Below, one piece after another: positions 16,908 through 24,955 of a stretch of 64,000 nucleotides of DNA. Numbering within the stretch: position 1 is the stretch's first letter; every line of letters starts with the position of its first letter. The stretch is from an uncultured Selenomonadales bacterium (GTDB lineage Bacteria; Bacillota; Negativicutes; DSM-1736; Dendrosporobacteraceae). The position numbers and the translations under genes are program-made. The stretch spans positions 1-64,000 of the forward strand of contig CAMJML010000018.1 in the NCBI GenBank assembly GCA_946407015.1, in the 5' to 3' direction. A model generated the notes under the pieces. It ran no database searches, was not told the DNA's origin, and saw nothing but the letters and a program-made list of their open reading frames with translations.

Positions 16908-18952
16908 AGGGATCTTACAGTCTTTTTATTTCTGTCGTGCTCATTATCATTATTGTTACGCTGGTCGGGATAGTCTGGATCAGTGGCAACCAGTCGGAAT
17001 TGTATATTCGCGAGGGTTGGCAATACCGCTGGGGAGATTCACCTGTCAACGCGGATGGCCAGCCGGAATGGGTTGTGGCAGAGAGTGAGCCGGAAACCTG
17101 GAAAGATACAAAATTTCCCGGACAACCGCCCGGATGGGACGGCAAGAGTGTATTATGGCTGCATGGTAAATTACCGGCTGCCGAATATGCCAGACCGATT
17201 TTGTTTTTGGCGACAGTTAATCATCATATCGAGTGCTGGATGGACGGGAAGCGCATTTATCAAAGCGGCGAAATTCCTGTGCCGGCCGGTACCGCATACA
17301 ATCCCTGGTTTCCGATGCATTTGATAGAATTGCCTGCCGGATCTGCCGGAAAGGACCTTTATCTGCGGATTCATTCCAATGGTCCAATTATTGGCTTGGG
17401 GGCTATGCCACGGGTGGGCGGATTTGAGGAAATGATTGCGATCCGGGCCAGATTGGACTTTTTTAGAACAGGATCGGTTTTTCTCGGGCTATTTGGCAGC
17501 GGAATTGCCTTCATCTTAGCACTGCGGAATAAAGGCCTGAAGAGCTATTACGCCTTTGCCGGAGGCGCAGTCTGTAACAGTCTGGTAGGGATGAGTGGCA
17601 TTTTCAATATTCAGACACTGATTGAATCATCGCAGGTTTTGCTGTTTGGGACTATGGCCGGTGCTTTGTTTGGCCAGGGCTTTTTAATCTGGTTTTTAGA
17701 ATCGATTGTCCAGGAACGACATATAAAGCTGGTTCGCACCATCCGTTACCTGCTTTTTATAATGGCTGTGTACGGAATGATCATGCTGAGTGTTGATACA
17801 GGAAAAAGTATAGCTTTAGTGAAGATGTCTTTCATTATGTTGATTTTAAATCTTGGTTTGCTGGCTTATGTATTTCGGGGGCAGTTGCGCACGAACGAAG
17901 AGGCCCGTATCTATGCGGCCGGAATCGGGGCATGGGCAGTCGCACTGGGAGCGGATGCGTTACGTTCTCTGGGCATCTTGGCGCTTCCGATTGCGATCGG
18001 AGTTTCCGGACAGCTTGTCGACCTGAGTTGCCAGGCGTTTATTTTGATTCAGCGAATCCGGCGGGTGTACCAGCAGAAAGAAGAGGCCTCCCTGCAGATT
18101 TTACGTCATAATGACGAACTGAATTTGCTGAATGCCCAAATTAATCACATTAATGAAAATTTGGAACGGCAAGTCATGGAAAGGACGGCTGAACTCCAGG
18201 CAACAACCCTTCTCTTACAGCAGCAAAATGAAAAGCTGGCTTGTATGGAGAATGCACGCCAGCATCTGGTTAGCAACATTGCCCACGATCTGCGCACACC
18301 GGTCATGATGATCCGCGGGTATGTGGAAGCCATTTTGGATGGGGTTGCCCAGAAGCCGAAAGAAAAGGAAAAAGCTTTGCAGGTTATCCATAACAAAACC
18401 TTGCTGTTAAATAATTTGATTGAAGATTTTTTCACCTTGTGCAAACTTGAATCACGGATGCTGACTGTAGAATGGCAGAAAGTCCTGGTCGGAGATTTTC
18501 TCAAGTCGATATTGGATTCCTATCAGCCGGATGCGGCGAATATGAACGTCACCTTACTCTTTCAGGCGCCTGCCGAACTCCAGGATAAAACCATCAAGGT
18601 TGACCGTTTTCGGTTGGAGCAGGTCTTTGCTAATCTAATCTATAATGCGGTGAAATATACACCGGCCGGAGGCAGTATTACCGTTGCCGCAAGGGCGGGC
18701 ATGGCCGGGGATGAAGTGATCTTTTCGGTTCAGGATACCGGCATTGGGATTTCTGTCGAAGAGTTAGAAAAAATATTCGACCGGTTTTATGCCGGCCGGG
18801 GTGCGATTGTTCATAGTGTTGGCAGCAGCACCGGGCTGGGGTTAGCCATAGCCAAAGAAATTGTAGATATGCACGGAGGCCGAATCTGGGTGGAGAGTGA
18901 AGTGGGGCGGGGTAGTATCTTTTATATTGCGTTGCCACTGCTGCAAGATTAG
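16889..18952 (+). CDS. membrane sensor histidine kinase with extracellular sensor and seven-TM-type region
   Basis: A 687-residue kinase starting at a TTG inside the regulator gene. After one N-terminal membrane helix comes an extracytoplasmic domain of about 160 residues rich in Trp (GWQYRW, PETWKD, LWLHGKL) resembling 7TMR-DISM extracellular sensors. Then about seven hydrophobic helices (roughly residues 190-385), a coiled coil (NENLERQVMERTAELQATT), and the kinase core: phosphoacceptor His466 in IAHDLRTPVM, N-box FANLIYNAVKYTPAGG, DTGIGIS and GLGLAIAKEIV. It would phosphorylate the adjacent regulator. The signal is not identifiable; a carbohydrate-like ligand is suggested only by the sensor fold. 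Confidence 0.9.
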   Translation: MQQDNLKGSYSLFISVVLIIIIVTLVGIVWISGNQSELYIREGWQYRWGDSPVNADGQPEWVVAESEPETWKDTKFPGQPPGWDGKSVLWLHGKLPAAEYARPILFLATVNHHIECWMDGKRIYQSGEIPVPAGTAYNPWFPMHLIELPAGSAGKDLYLRIHSNGPIIGLGAMPRVGGFEEMIAIRARLDFFRTGSVFLGLFGSGIAFILALRNKGLKSYYAFAGGAVCNSLVGMSGIFNIQTLIESSQVLLFGTMAGALFGQGFLIWFLESIVQERHIKLVRTIRYLLFIMAVYGMIMLSVDTGKSIALVKMSFIMLILNLGLLAYVFRGQLRTNEEARIYAAGIGAWAVALGADALRSLGILALPIAIGVSGQLVDLSCQAFILIQRIRRVYQQKEEASLQILRHNDELNLLNAQINHINENLERQVMERTAELQATTLLLQQQNEKLACMENARQHLVSNIAHDLRTPVMMIRGYVEAILDGVAQKPKEKEKALQVIHNKTLLLNNLIEDFFTLCKLESRMLTVEWQKVLVGDFLKSILDSYQPDAANMNVTLLFQAPAELQDKTIKVDRFRLEQVFANLIYNAVKYTPAGGSITVAARAGMAGDEVIFSVQDTGIGISVEELEKIFDRFYAGRGAIVHSVGSSTGLGLAIAKEIVDMHGGRIWVESEVGRGSIFYIALPLLQD

Positions 18953-19022
18953 CCTGGCCGTATATAAGGTGTTTTGGGTGATCGCTTTTAAACAAAGTCA
19001 TGGTTGAGGAAGAAAAAGGATA

Positions 19023-19052
19023 TTGATTATTCTGACCGCTGATCGGTATAAT
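19023..19052 (+). promoter_or_regulatory. promoter of the riboswitch-controlled transcript
   Basis: TTGATT (19023-19028), an 18-bp spacer and a perfect TATAAT (19047-19052). It places the RNA start about 20 bases ahead of the conserved riboswitch core. Confidence 0.65.
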
Positions 19053-19080
19053 AGGGCTGATAGGCTGTGAAGTGAATATG

Positions 19081-19180
19081 GGGAAAGCTTTCTAGGGTTC
19101 CGTGGCACGATTGCCGGTCTGGTCCGAGAGAAAGCGCACAGCCAAGGCTGTGTACACGGAAGGATAAAAGCCTGGGAGTA
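19081..19180 (+). ncRNA. guanidine-I (ykkC class, subtype 1) riboswitch
   Basis: The highly conserved ykkC blocks occur in order with the right spacing: TTTCTAGGGTTCCG, then CTGGTCCGAGAGAAA, then TGTACACGGAAGGATAAAAG and CCTGGGAG. The GGTCCGAGAG form favours the guanidine-sensing subtype over the ppGpp/PRPP variants, from memory of the consensus. The 3' part (AGCCTGGGAG) also forms the 5' arm of the terminator that follows, so ligand binding should prevent termination and switch on the downstream membrane protein. Confidence 0.88.
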
Positions 19181-19207
19181 CTGTTTGTGCTTCTCAGGCT
19201 TTTTTAT
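19169..19207 (+). terminator. riboswitch expression-platform terminator
   Basis: AGCCTGGGAG pairs with CTTCTCAGGCT and is followed by TTTTTTATTTTT. The 5' arm overlaps the conserved end of the guanidine-I aptamer, as expected for a transcriptional ON switch. Confidence 0.8.
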
Positions 19208-19250
19208 TTTTATGCTGAACAATTCAATTCGTTGTAAGGGAGAGGGAGCT

Positions 19251-19604
19251 ATGGACAACTTTATCATGGAAAACAAATGGACTATTCTGGTCGTTCTTGA
19301 ATTTTTTGCTTGGTCGGCAACGGTGTTTATGTTTTACGCACGATATAAACTGCAATCTTCCTATTGGTTTAAAATCGCTTCGGTGCTGCTCGTCCTCACG
19401 GGTATCATTCCGCAGCTTTTCTTGGGTGTGCTTAATTTTATAGCAACAAGGGAAATTGATTTATTTACGCTGGTTATTGTTTTTCTCATCCTATACGGCG
19501 GGAGTATTGGCAAAAAACACGTTCAGAAATTAGATGTATGGGCACAGAAGAAGTTCTCAAAGTCCTGTCAAGGGGACGGTTCTTCAGACAGAATCGGTGA
19601 GTAG
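19251..19604 (+). CDS. small membrane protein under guanidine-I riboswitch control
   Basis: A 117-residue protein with three hydrophobic segments: ILVVLEFFAWSATVFMFYA, IASVLLVLTGIIPQLFLGVL and LFTLVIVFLILYGGSIG, followed by a basic tail KKHVQKLDVWAQKKFSK. I start at MDNFIMENK, where AGGGAGAGGGAG precedes the ATG. It is not an SMR exporter (no conserved membrane Glu in the SMR context) and I know no function. Control by guanidine points to guanidine resistance, transport or breakdown. The last 13 or so residues (SCQGDGSSDRIGE) are read from a dispersed GGGGACGGTTC element and are not expected in relatives. Confidence 0.72.
   Translation: MDNFIMENKWTILVVLEFFAWSATVFMFYARYKLQSSYWFKIASVLLVLTGIIPQLFLGVLNFIATREIDLFTLVIVFLILYGGSIGKKHVQKLDVWAQKKFSKSCQGDGSSDRIGE
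19566..19591. repeat. GGGGACGGTTC element, copy 5, inside a coding end
   Basis: TGTCAAGGGGACGGTTCTTC-AGACAG matches the core and ends of the other elements, closest to copy 3. It overlaps the 3' end of the small membrane protein gene and supplies its last codons and stop. Confidence 0.65.
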
Positions 19605-19686
19605 CTGGTAGAGAGCAGCGTGTTATCAGAACTGCTCCTGTGATGAGTTTGTTTTCTTACTGGCTGGTGTAATTTGCCCGGCTGCA

Positions 19687-19716
19687 CAAAAAAACCGGCC
19701 CTATGGCCGGTTTTTT
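19687..19716. terminator. bidirectional terminator before purB
   Basis: AAAAAAACCGGCC / GGCCGGTTTTTT with a five-base loop (CTAT-type) between convergent genes. Confidence 0.85.
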
Positions 19717-19720
19717 CATC

Positions 19721-21079
19721 TTATTTTATATGCTTTACCAGGGAAGCCGCGATCCCAACGTATTGTGACGGTGTTAAGGCCAGGAGACGTTTTTTGTCTT
19801 CTTCCGGTAATGCTACACTATCGATAAAGGATCTTATTTCTTCTTCGCCGATGCCTTTACCGCGAGTAATGGCTTTTAGCTTATCATAGGAGTTCGCATG
19901 ACCGTGTTTACGCATCACCGTCTGTACTGCTTCGGACAGAACTTCCCAGGCATGGGTTAAGTCGTGCGCAAGAGCGGCTTCGTTCACAACGGTTTTTCTA
20001 AGCCCTTTTAACGTATAGGTGATGGCAAGATGGGAGTGGGCAATACCTGTCCCGATGTTGCGCAGTGCCGAAGAGTCGCTGAGATCACGCTGCAGCCGGG
20101 AAATTGGCAGCTTATTGGCCAGATGGTCAAGCACTGCATTGCTTAAGCCCAGGTTTGCCTCTGAGTTTTCAAAATCGATTGGATTGACTTTGTGGGGCAT
20201 GGTGGAGGAACCTACTTCGCCAGCGATCGCTTTTTGTTTGAAGTAGCCACGTGAAATATAAAGCCACATATCGCGGTCAAAATCCAGCAGAATATTGTTA
20301 AACCGGGCAAGAGCATGGAAGGTTTCAGCAACATAGTCGTGGGATTCAATTTGAGTTGTCAACGGGTTGTGAGTCAAGCCCAGACCTTCGACGAAGGAAC
20401 GGGAAACCGCTTCCCAGTCTACTTCTGGATAAGCAATGCTATGGGCATTGTAGTTGCCGACAGCACCGTTAAATTTACCCAGGTATTCCTGGGACCGGAT
20501 TTGCTTTAACTGACGGTTCCAGCGATAGACAAATACAGCCAGTTCCTTGCCTACTGTTGAAGGAGAAGCAGTCTGGCCATGGGTATAAGACAGCATTGGG
20601 TGAGCTTTTTCTTTTTCGGCCATCTCGGAAACAGTCTGTATGAGAGTTTCGGCTGCCGGGAGCCAGACATCCTGAATACCCTCTTTTAGCATCAGGGCGT
20701 AGGAAAGATTATTGATATCTTCTGACGTACAGGCAAAATGGATAAACTCCAATACATCAGACAGTGACATGGCTCCTAAACTTTCACGCAGGAAATATTC
20801 GACTGCTTTGACATCGTGATTGGTTGTGCGTTCAATCTCTTTAATCCGCAGCGCAGTTGTGTCGTCAAAGTTAGTGACAAGATTACGCAAAAAGGCGGTT
20901 TCCTCCGGAGTGAAAGGACGAATCTCAGCAAATTCCGGATGGTTTGACATGGTAATCAGCCATTCGATTTCTACATGAATACGGTATTTGATTAAAGCCC
21001 ATTCTGAAAAATAGTCCCCAAAAGGCTGGGTGATTGCGCCATACCGTCCTTCAAGGGGAGTCAGTGATTTAATACTCAA
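19721..21079 (-). CDS. purB: adenylosuccinate lyase
   Basis: A 452-residue enzyme of the fumarase/aspartase superfamily that cleaves SAICAR and adenylosuccinate in purine synthesis. The length and N-terminus (LTPLEGRYGAITQPF) match the long, E. coli-like PurB type. Key blocks are KAVEYFLRE, FIHFACTSEDINNLSYAL, the HGQTASPSTVGKE region and the signature GEVGSSTMPHKVNPIDFENSE with the catalytic Ser. It is monocistronic and divergent from ahpC. The short-form PurB common in many Firmicutes is about 430 residues and starts differently. Confidence 0.95.
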   Translation of the reverse strand: MSIKSLTPLEGRYGAITQPFGDYFSEWALIKYRIHVEIEWLITMSNHPEFAEIRPFTPEETAFLRNLVTNFDDTTALRIKEIERTTNHDVKAVEYFLRESLGAMSLSDVLEFIHFACTSEDINNLSYALMLKEGIQDVWLPAAETLIQTVSEMAEKEKAHPMLSYTHGQTASPSTVGKELAVFVYRWNRQLKQIRSQEYLGKFNGAVGNYNAHSIAYPEVDWEAVSRSFVEGLGLTHNPLTTQIESHDYVAETFHALARFNNILLDFDRDMWLYISRGYFKQKAIAGEVGSSTMPHKVNPIDFENSEANLGLSNAVLDHLANKLPISRLQRDLSDSSALRNIGTGIAHSHLAITYTLKGLRKTVVNEAALAHDLTHAWEVLSEAVQTVMRKHGHANSYDKLKAITRGKGIGEEEIRSFIDSVALPEEDKKRLLALTPSQYVGIAASLVKHIK

Positions 21080-21232
21080 GTCGATCTCACCATTCTCTCA
21101 AATTTAATAGCATAGTTTTTGTCAAAATCTATGCGTATTATACTACATTACAGGGCTACAATACCATAACCTGGAGGAAATTCTTTTTTAATTTTGTCCA
21201 ATAAGTATACAAACATCATCAGTATCGTTCTG

Positions 21233-21247
21233 TGATAATGGCTATCA
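21233..21247. promoter_or_regulatory. possible second Fur/PerR-like site
   Basis: TGATAATGGCTATCA has inverted TGATA/TATCA ends and resembles half of a Fur box. It lies between purB and ahpC, upstream of the ahpC promoter. Weaker than the main palindrome at 21401. The rest of the 389-bp gap beyond these two sites and the ahpC promoter shows nothing. Confidence 0.35.
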
Positions 21248-21357
21248 TTTCCCGGAAAACAAAAGCATAGAAATAAGGCGAAGCCCAAAATTGATTTAAA
21301 TAATTGGTTTGCATGGTTGCTTACGAATTTTTATTGTAAAAATTTTTCAAATAACTC

Positions 21358-21386
21358 TTGACGTTTAAGCAAAGATATAAGATAAT
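21358..21386 (+). promoter_or_regulatory. ahpC promoter
   Basis: TTGACG (21358-21363), a 17-bp spacer and GATAAT (21381-21386). Transcription should start just ahead of the large palindrome. Confidence 0.65.
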
Positions 21387-21400
21387 ATAAATCAAAGGAT

Positions 21401-21441
21401 AATCATTATCATTTAGTTTATCAAACTAAATGATAATGATT
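21401..21441. promoter_or_regulatory. 41-bp perfect palindrome, double Fur/PerR-type operator for ahpCF
   Basis: Two perfectly complementary 19-base arms, AATCATTATCATTTAGTTT and AAACTAAATGATAATGATT, separated by ATC. Each arm holds an ATCATTATCAT/ATGATAATGAT element typical of Fur-family operators. It lies between the promoter and ahpC. Iron- or peroxide-responsive repression by a Fur or PerR protein is the natural reading; no such regulator is in this window. Confidence 0.75.
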
Positions 21442-21468
21442 GAATAAAATATCGGGAGGTAATTCTTT

Positions 21469-22032
21469 ATGTCATTAATCGGAACTGAGGTAAAACCATT
21501 TAAGGCGCAGGCTTATCACAATGGGAAGTTCATTGAAGTCACAGAAGCAAATTTCAAAGGCCAATGGAGCGTAGTATGCTTTTATCCGGCTGATTTTACA
21601 TTCGTGTGCCCGACCGAGCTTGAAGATTTGCAAAACCATTATGCTGCATTGAAAGAACTGGGTGTGGAAGTCTACTCTGTTTCCACAGATACTCATTTTA
21701 CTCATAAGGCATGGCATGATAGTTCGGAAACGATCAATAAAATTACTTATATCATGATTGGTGATCCTTCGCATACCGTATCCAGAAACTTTGAAGTGCT
21801 GATTGAAGACAAAGGTCTTGCAGATCGCGGAACCTTCATCATTGATCCGGATGGTATCGTACAGGCAGTCGAAATCAATGCCGGCGGTATCGGCCGCGAT
21901 GCCAGCACATTGCTGAATAAAATTAAAGCGGCACAATATATTCGGAAAAACCCGAACGAAGTTTGCCCGGCTAGATGGCGGGAAGGTTCTGCCACCCTGA
22001 AACCAAGTCTGGATCTTGTAGGAAAGATTTAA
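21469..22032 (+). CDS. ahpC: alkyl hydroperoxide reductase subunit C (2-Cys peroxiredoxin)
   Basis: A 187-residue typical 2-Cys peroxiredoxin. The peroxidatic Cys47 sits in [17 protein letters not shown] and the resolving Cys166 in [10 protein letters not shown]. The full-length C-terminal tail and length match bacterial AhpC. It detoxifies H2O2 and organic peroxides in the cytosol and is recycled by AhpF, encoded 13 bases downstream. A Fur/PerR-type palindrome precedes it, consistent with peroxide or iron control in an anaerobe. Confidence 0.97.
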   Translation: MSLIGTEVKPFKAQAYHNGKFIEVTEANFKGQWSVVCFYPADFTFVCPTELEDLQNHYAALKELGVEVYSVSTDTHFTHKAWHDSSETINKITYIMIGDPSHTVSRNFEVLIEDKGLADRGTFIIDPDGIVQAVEINAGGIGRDASTLLNKIKAAQYIRKNPNEVCPARWREGSATLKPSLDLVGKI

Positions 22033-22045
22033 AGAGGTGGTTGCA

Positions 22046-23575
22046 ATGTTACTAGATCAGGATATCAAAGCACAGTTGTCTCAGTATCTTGAATTGATGG
22101 AAGGCGATGTGCGGATCAGCATAAGTGCAGGCAGCGACAAGGTATCTAGTGACATGATGGCCCTGGTGGAGGAAATCGCCTCTATGACTCCAAGGATTGC
22201 TATTGCGAAAACGGAACTGTCAAGAACGCCAAGTTTCCTTATCCATCGCCCGGGAGAAGAACAGGGGATTACCTTCGCGGGTATTCCCCTGGGCCATGAG
22301 TTTAACTCTTTGGTATTGGCTTTGCTGCAGATCAGTGGCAGACCGCCGAAGGTTGAACAAAAAATCATCGATCAGGTTAAAGCGCTCAAAGGCAACTACC
22401 ATTTTGAGACTTATATCAGTTTGACCTGCCATAATTGTCCGGTTGTTGTTCAGGCACTCAACCTTATGAGCGTTCTTAATCCAGGGATTACCCATACCAT
22501 GATCGATGGAGGTGTTTTCCAGGAGGAAGTGCAGGCCAAAGATGTTATGGCAGTGCCGGTGGTTTATCTGAATGGTGAATTTTTTAGCAGCGGCCGTATG
22601 GAGGTCGAGGAAATACTGGCTAAACTCGGCGAAGGTCCTGATCGTTCCGAGTTCGCAGAGAAAGAACCGTTTGATGTTCTTGTTGTGGGAGGCGGCCCGG
22701 CTGGAGTCAGCGCAGCCATTTATGCGGCTCGGAAGGGAATCCGCACAGGGATTGTTGCCGAACGGTTTGGCGGTCAGGTCAAAGATACGCTTGGCATTGA
22801 AAACTTTATTAGTATGAAATATACCGAAGGGCCTAAACTGGCCGAAGAGCTTGAGGCCCATGTGAAAGAATATCAGATTGATGTGATGAAGCTGCAGCGA
22901 GGCAGGCGTCTGGAGAAGAAAGAACTGGTCGAAATTGAGCTGGAAAACGGCGCCGTCTTAAAAAGTAAAGCGGTGATTCTTTCGACAGGAGCCCGCTGGC
23001 GCAATATTGGCGTACCGGGAGAAAGCGAATTTAAGAATAAAGGCGTGGCCTACTGCCCTCATTGCGATGGACCATTGTTTAAAGGAAAACGGGTAGCCGT
23101 GATTGGCGGAGGCAATTCTGGCATTGAAGCGGCGATTGATCTGGCCGGTATTGTGGAGCATGTAACGGTGCTCGAATTTTTGACGGAACTGAAAGCGGAT
23201 GTTGTTTTACAGCAGCGTCTGTACAGTCTGCCGAATGTGACGGTATTAAAAAATGTTCAAACGCAAGCCATCACCGGTACAGATAAGGTCGATGGTCTTA
23301 CGTACCTGGACCGCAGCACTGGCAAAACCCAGCATCTGGAGCTGCAGGGAGTCTTTATTCTGATCGGGCTTGTACCAAATACCGATTGGTTAAAGGATAC
23401 GGTCGAGTGCAACCGTTTTGGTGAGATTGTTGTCGACAGCCATGGTGCCACCAATGTTCCGGGGGTATTTGCCGCCGGGGACTGCACCCATAGTCCTTAT
23501 AAGCAGATTATTATTGCGATGGGATCTGGTGCGAATGCGGCACTGGGAGCATTTGACTATTTAATACGGAATTGA
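22046..23575 (+). CDS. ahpF: alkyl hydroperoxide reductase subunit F
   Basis: A 509-residue flavoprotein that moves electrons from NAD(P)H to AhpC. The N-terminal tandem thioredoxin-like domain has the CHNC redox pair at residues 128-131; the thioredoxin-reductase-like part has the FAD motif VLVVGGGPAGVSAAIYAARKG and the second pair CPHC at 337-340, then VAVIGGGNSGIEAAIDLAG for NAD(P)H and FAAGDCTHSPYKQIIIAMGSGA. I start at the ATG at 22046, six bases after GAGGTGG. It is co-transcribed with ahpC. Its 3' end is repeated, diverged, at 27161. Confidence 0.96.
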   Translation: MLLDQDIKAQLSQYLELMEGDVRISISAGSDKVSSDMMALVEEIASMTPRIAIAKTELSRTPSFLIHRPGEEQGITFAGIPLGHEFNSLVLALLQISGRPPKVEQKIIDQVKALKGNYHFETYISLTCHNCPVVVQALNLMSVLNPGITHTMIDGGVFQEEVQAKDVMAVPVVYLNGEFFSSGRMEVEEILAKLGEGPDRSEFAEKEPFDVLVVGGGPAGVSAAIYAARKGIRTGIVAERFGGQVKDTLGIENFISMKYTEGPKLAEELEAHVKEYQIDVMKLQRGRRLEKKELVEIELENGAVLKSKAVILSTGARWRNIGVPGESEFKNKGVAYCPHCDGPLFKGKRVAVIGGGNSGIEAAIDLAGIVEHVTVLEFLTELKADVVLQQRLYSLPNVTVLKNVQTQAITGTDKVDGLTYLDRSTGKTQHLELQGVFILIGLVPNTDWLKDTVECNRFGEIVVDSHGATNVPGVFAAGDCTHSPYKQIIIAMGSGANAALGAFDYLIRN

Positions 23576-23580
23576 TTTTT

Positions 23581-23621
23581 AAGACGCAAAGAAAGCTCAA
23601 AAGGCTTTTGCGTCTTTTTTT
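23581..23621 (+). terminator. ahpCF terminator
   Basis: AAGACGCAAA / TTTGCGTCTT with a further inner pairing (AGCTC..), followed by seven T. A diverged relative lies at 27216. Confidence 0.8.
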
Positions 23622-23677
23622 ATGGAACGGTAGCGAATTTTTATCGCAATCATATTTCAATTTATCCAGTTTCACCA

Positions 23678-24562
23678 TCAGAGCATGCTGACCGAACAGC
23701 AGAGCTTTAGAAATGCTTCCAGGGGAGGGGTAATCCATTTTTCCTGATGGCAGATTAACTGGGTTTTGACTTTGACATTAGGGCCGGCCCAGTTCAGTTC
23801 GATCAGTTTTCCGCTGACCAAATCATCCCGGACCGAAACTTTCGGCAAAATGGTCACTCCCAGGCCACAGATGGTGCATTGCTTGATTGCGCCGACGCTA
23901 GAAAGCTCCATGATGGTTCCGGGTTGCACCTGCTGTTTTTTGAGCATGGATAGTATCAAAGGCCGGTAGCCGCAGCCGGGTAAGGTCAGGATCAGGCATT
24001 GCCCGTTCAGATCGTGCGGTTTTATGTTTTTCTTCCCGGCCAGAGGATGAAGCGGGCTTGCTACCATGGTTAACGTTTCATCATGCAGCGTTTGTACGGT
24101 CAATTCAGGCGCTTTAATTTTATCTGTTAGAACAAGCGCCATATCAATATGGTTGGCTTTGATGGCCTCAATAAAGTTGTCGCAGCTGTCGGTTTGGACC
24201 CGTATTTCCACAAGCGGATAGCGTTTGCGATACTGAGTCAGGATTTGGGGAAGCCGGTAGACACAAAGGGTTTCGGCGGCGCCAATCGTTAAAATGCCCC
24301 GAAATACGTCCGGTGAGAATTCTCCCTTGGCTTTTTCACATAACAGAAGAATTTGATTGACATTTTCGAGAAACTTCTTTCCTTCGCTTGTCAACTGAAT
24401 GCCCCGTCCCAGGCGCTCAAACAGTTTGACCTGCAATTCTTCTTCAAGCTGGCGAATTTGGCCGGTAATATTGGATTGCGCATAGCCAAGCTGGGTGCCT
24501 GTTTTGGTGAAATTAAGTGTTTTGGCGGCTGCCGAAAAGATTTGCAATTGGCGTAACTCCAT
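23678..24562 (-). CDS. LysR family transcriptional regulator
   Basis: A 294-residue LysR-type regulator. The N-terminal winged helix reads MELRQLQIFSAAAKTLNFTK, then AQSNITGQIRQLEEELQVKLFERLGRGIQLT. The effector domain begins near residue 90 (GILTIGAAETLCVYRLP). I start at MELRQ, preceded by AGGAGGT. It is divergent from the thiolase remnant and aminotransferase/BKACE genes, the usual position for their activator. A conserved Cys-rich stretch (KQCTICGLGVTILP) lies at the ligand cleft hinge. The effector is unknown. Confidence 0.9.
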   Translation of the reverse strand: MELRQLQIFSAAAKTLNFTKTGTQLGYAQSNITGQIRQLEEELQVKLFERLGRGIQLTSEGKKFLENVNQILLLCEKAKGEFSPDVFRGILTIGAAETLCVYRLPQILTQYRKRYPLVEIRVQTDSCDNFIEAIKANHIDMALVLTDKIKAPELTVQTLHDETLTMVASPLHPLAGKKNIKPHDLNGQCLILTLPGCGYRPLILSMLKKQQVQPGTIMELSSVGAIKQCTICGLGVTILPKVSVRDDLVSGKLIELNWAGPNVKVKTQLICHQEKWITPPLEAFLKLCCSVSML

Positions 24563-24677
24563 TATGACCTCCTGTTGAATGATCATTGAAAGTGATTGAA
24601 ATGATATGAAACAATCATTTCATTATCTTGATACCACCATGATATACTACAGAAAAACAGCTGTCTATATCTGCAGC

Positions 24678-24909
24678 GATTAGGCAATCTGCGGCCGGCT
24701 TTTAAGCAGGACGGTTTGGTGGCTGCCGGAAATGCATCCGGTATTAATGATGCCGCGGCCGCACTGCTGGTGATGTCGGCAGCAAAGGCCGCCAAGCTGG
24801 GACTGAACCCGTTGGCCCGGATCAAGGCTTTTGCCTCAAAGCGCGGCTTGGCCCGTTATGCAGCGGCGAGGGGCAGGGAGTTGCCACCATCGCCGAACGG
24901 GCTGTTTAA
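24678..24909 (+). pseudogene. thiolase (acetyl-CoA acetyltransferase) remnant with internal deletion
   Basis: The frame from 24678 reads [54 protein letters not shown], the central block of a thiolase. It then jumps directly to KRGLA, and after a one-base deletion to [18 protein letters not shown] and a stop, the C-terminal block with its active-site Cys region. The roughly 100 residues normally between FAS and KRGLA, which include the NEAFA and GHPIGASG motifs, are missing, as is the N-terminal half. The gene cannot encode an active enzyme. It sits between the LysR regulator and the aminotransferase. Confidence 0.82.
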
Positions 24910-24955
24910 TTGCCCTAATCATAAAATACAGACTGGATGAAGGGTGACGGAGAAA

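Noticed and set aside
22220-22861. Long open frame (213 codons) antisense to ahpF
   Set aside because: It lies wholly within ahpF, which has clear catalytic motifs; the antisense product resembles nothing and has no start signals.
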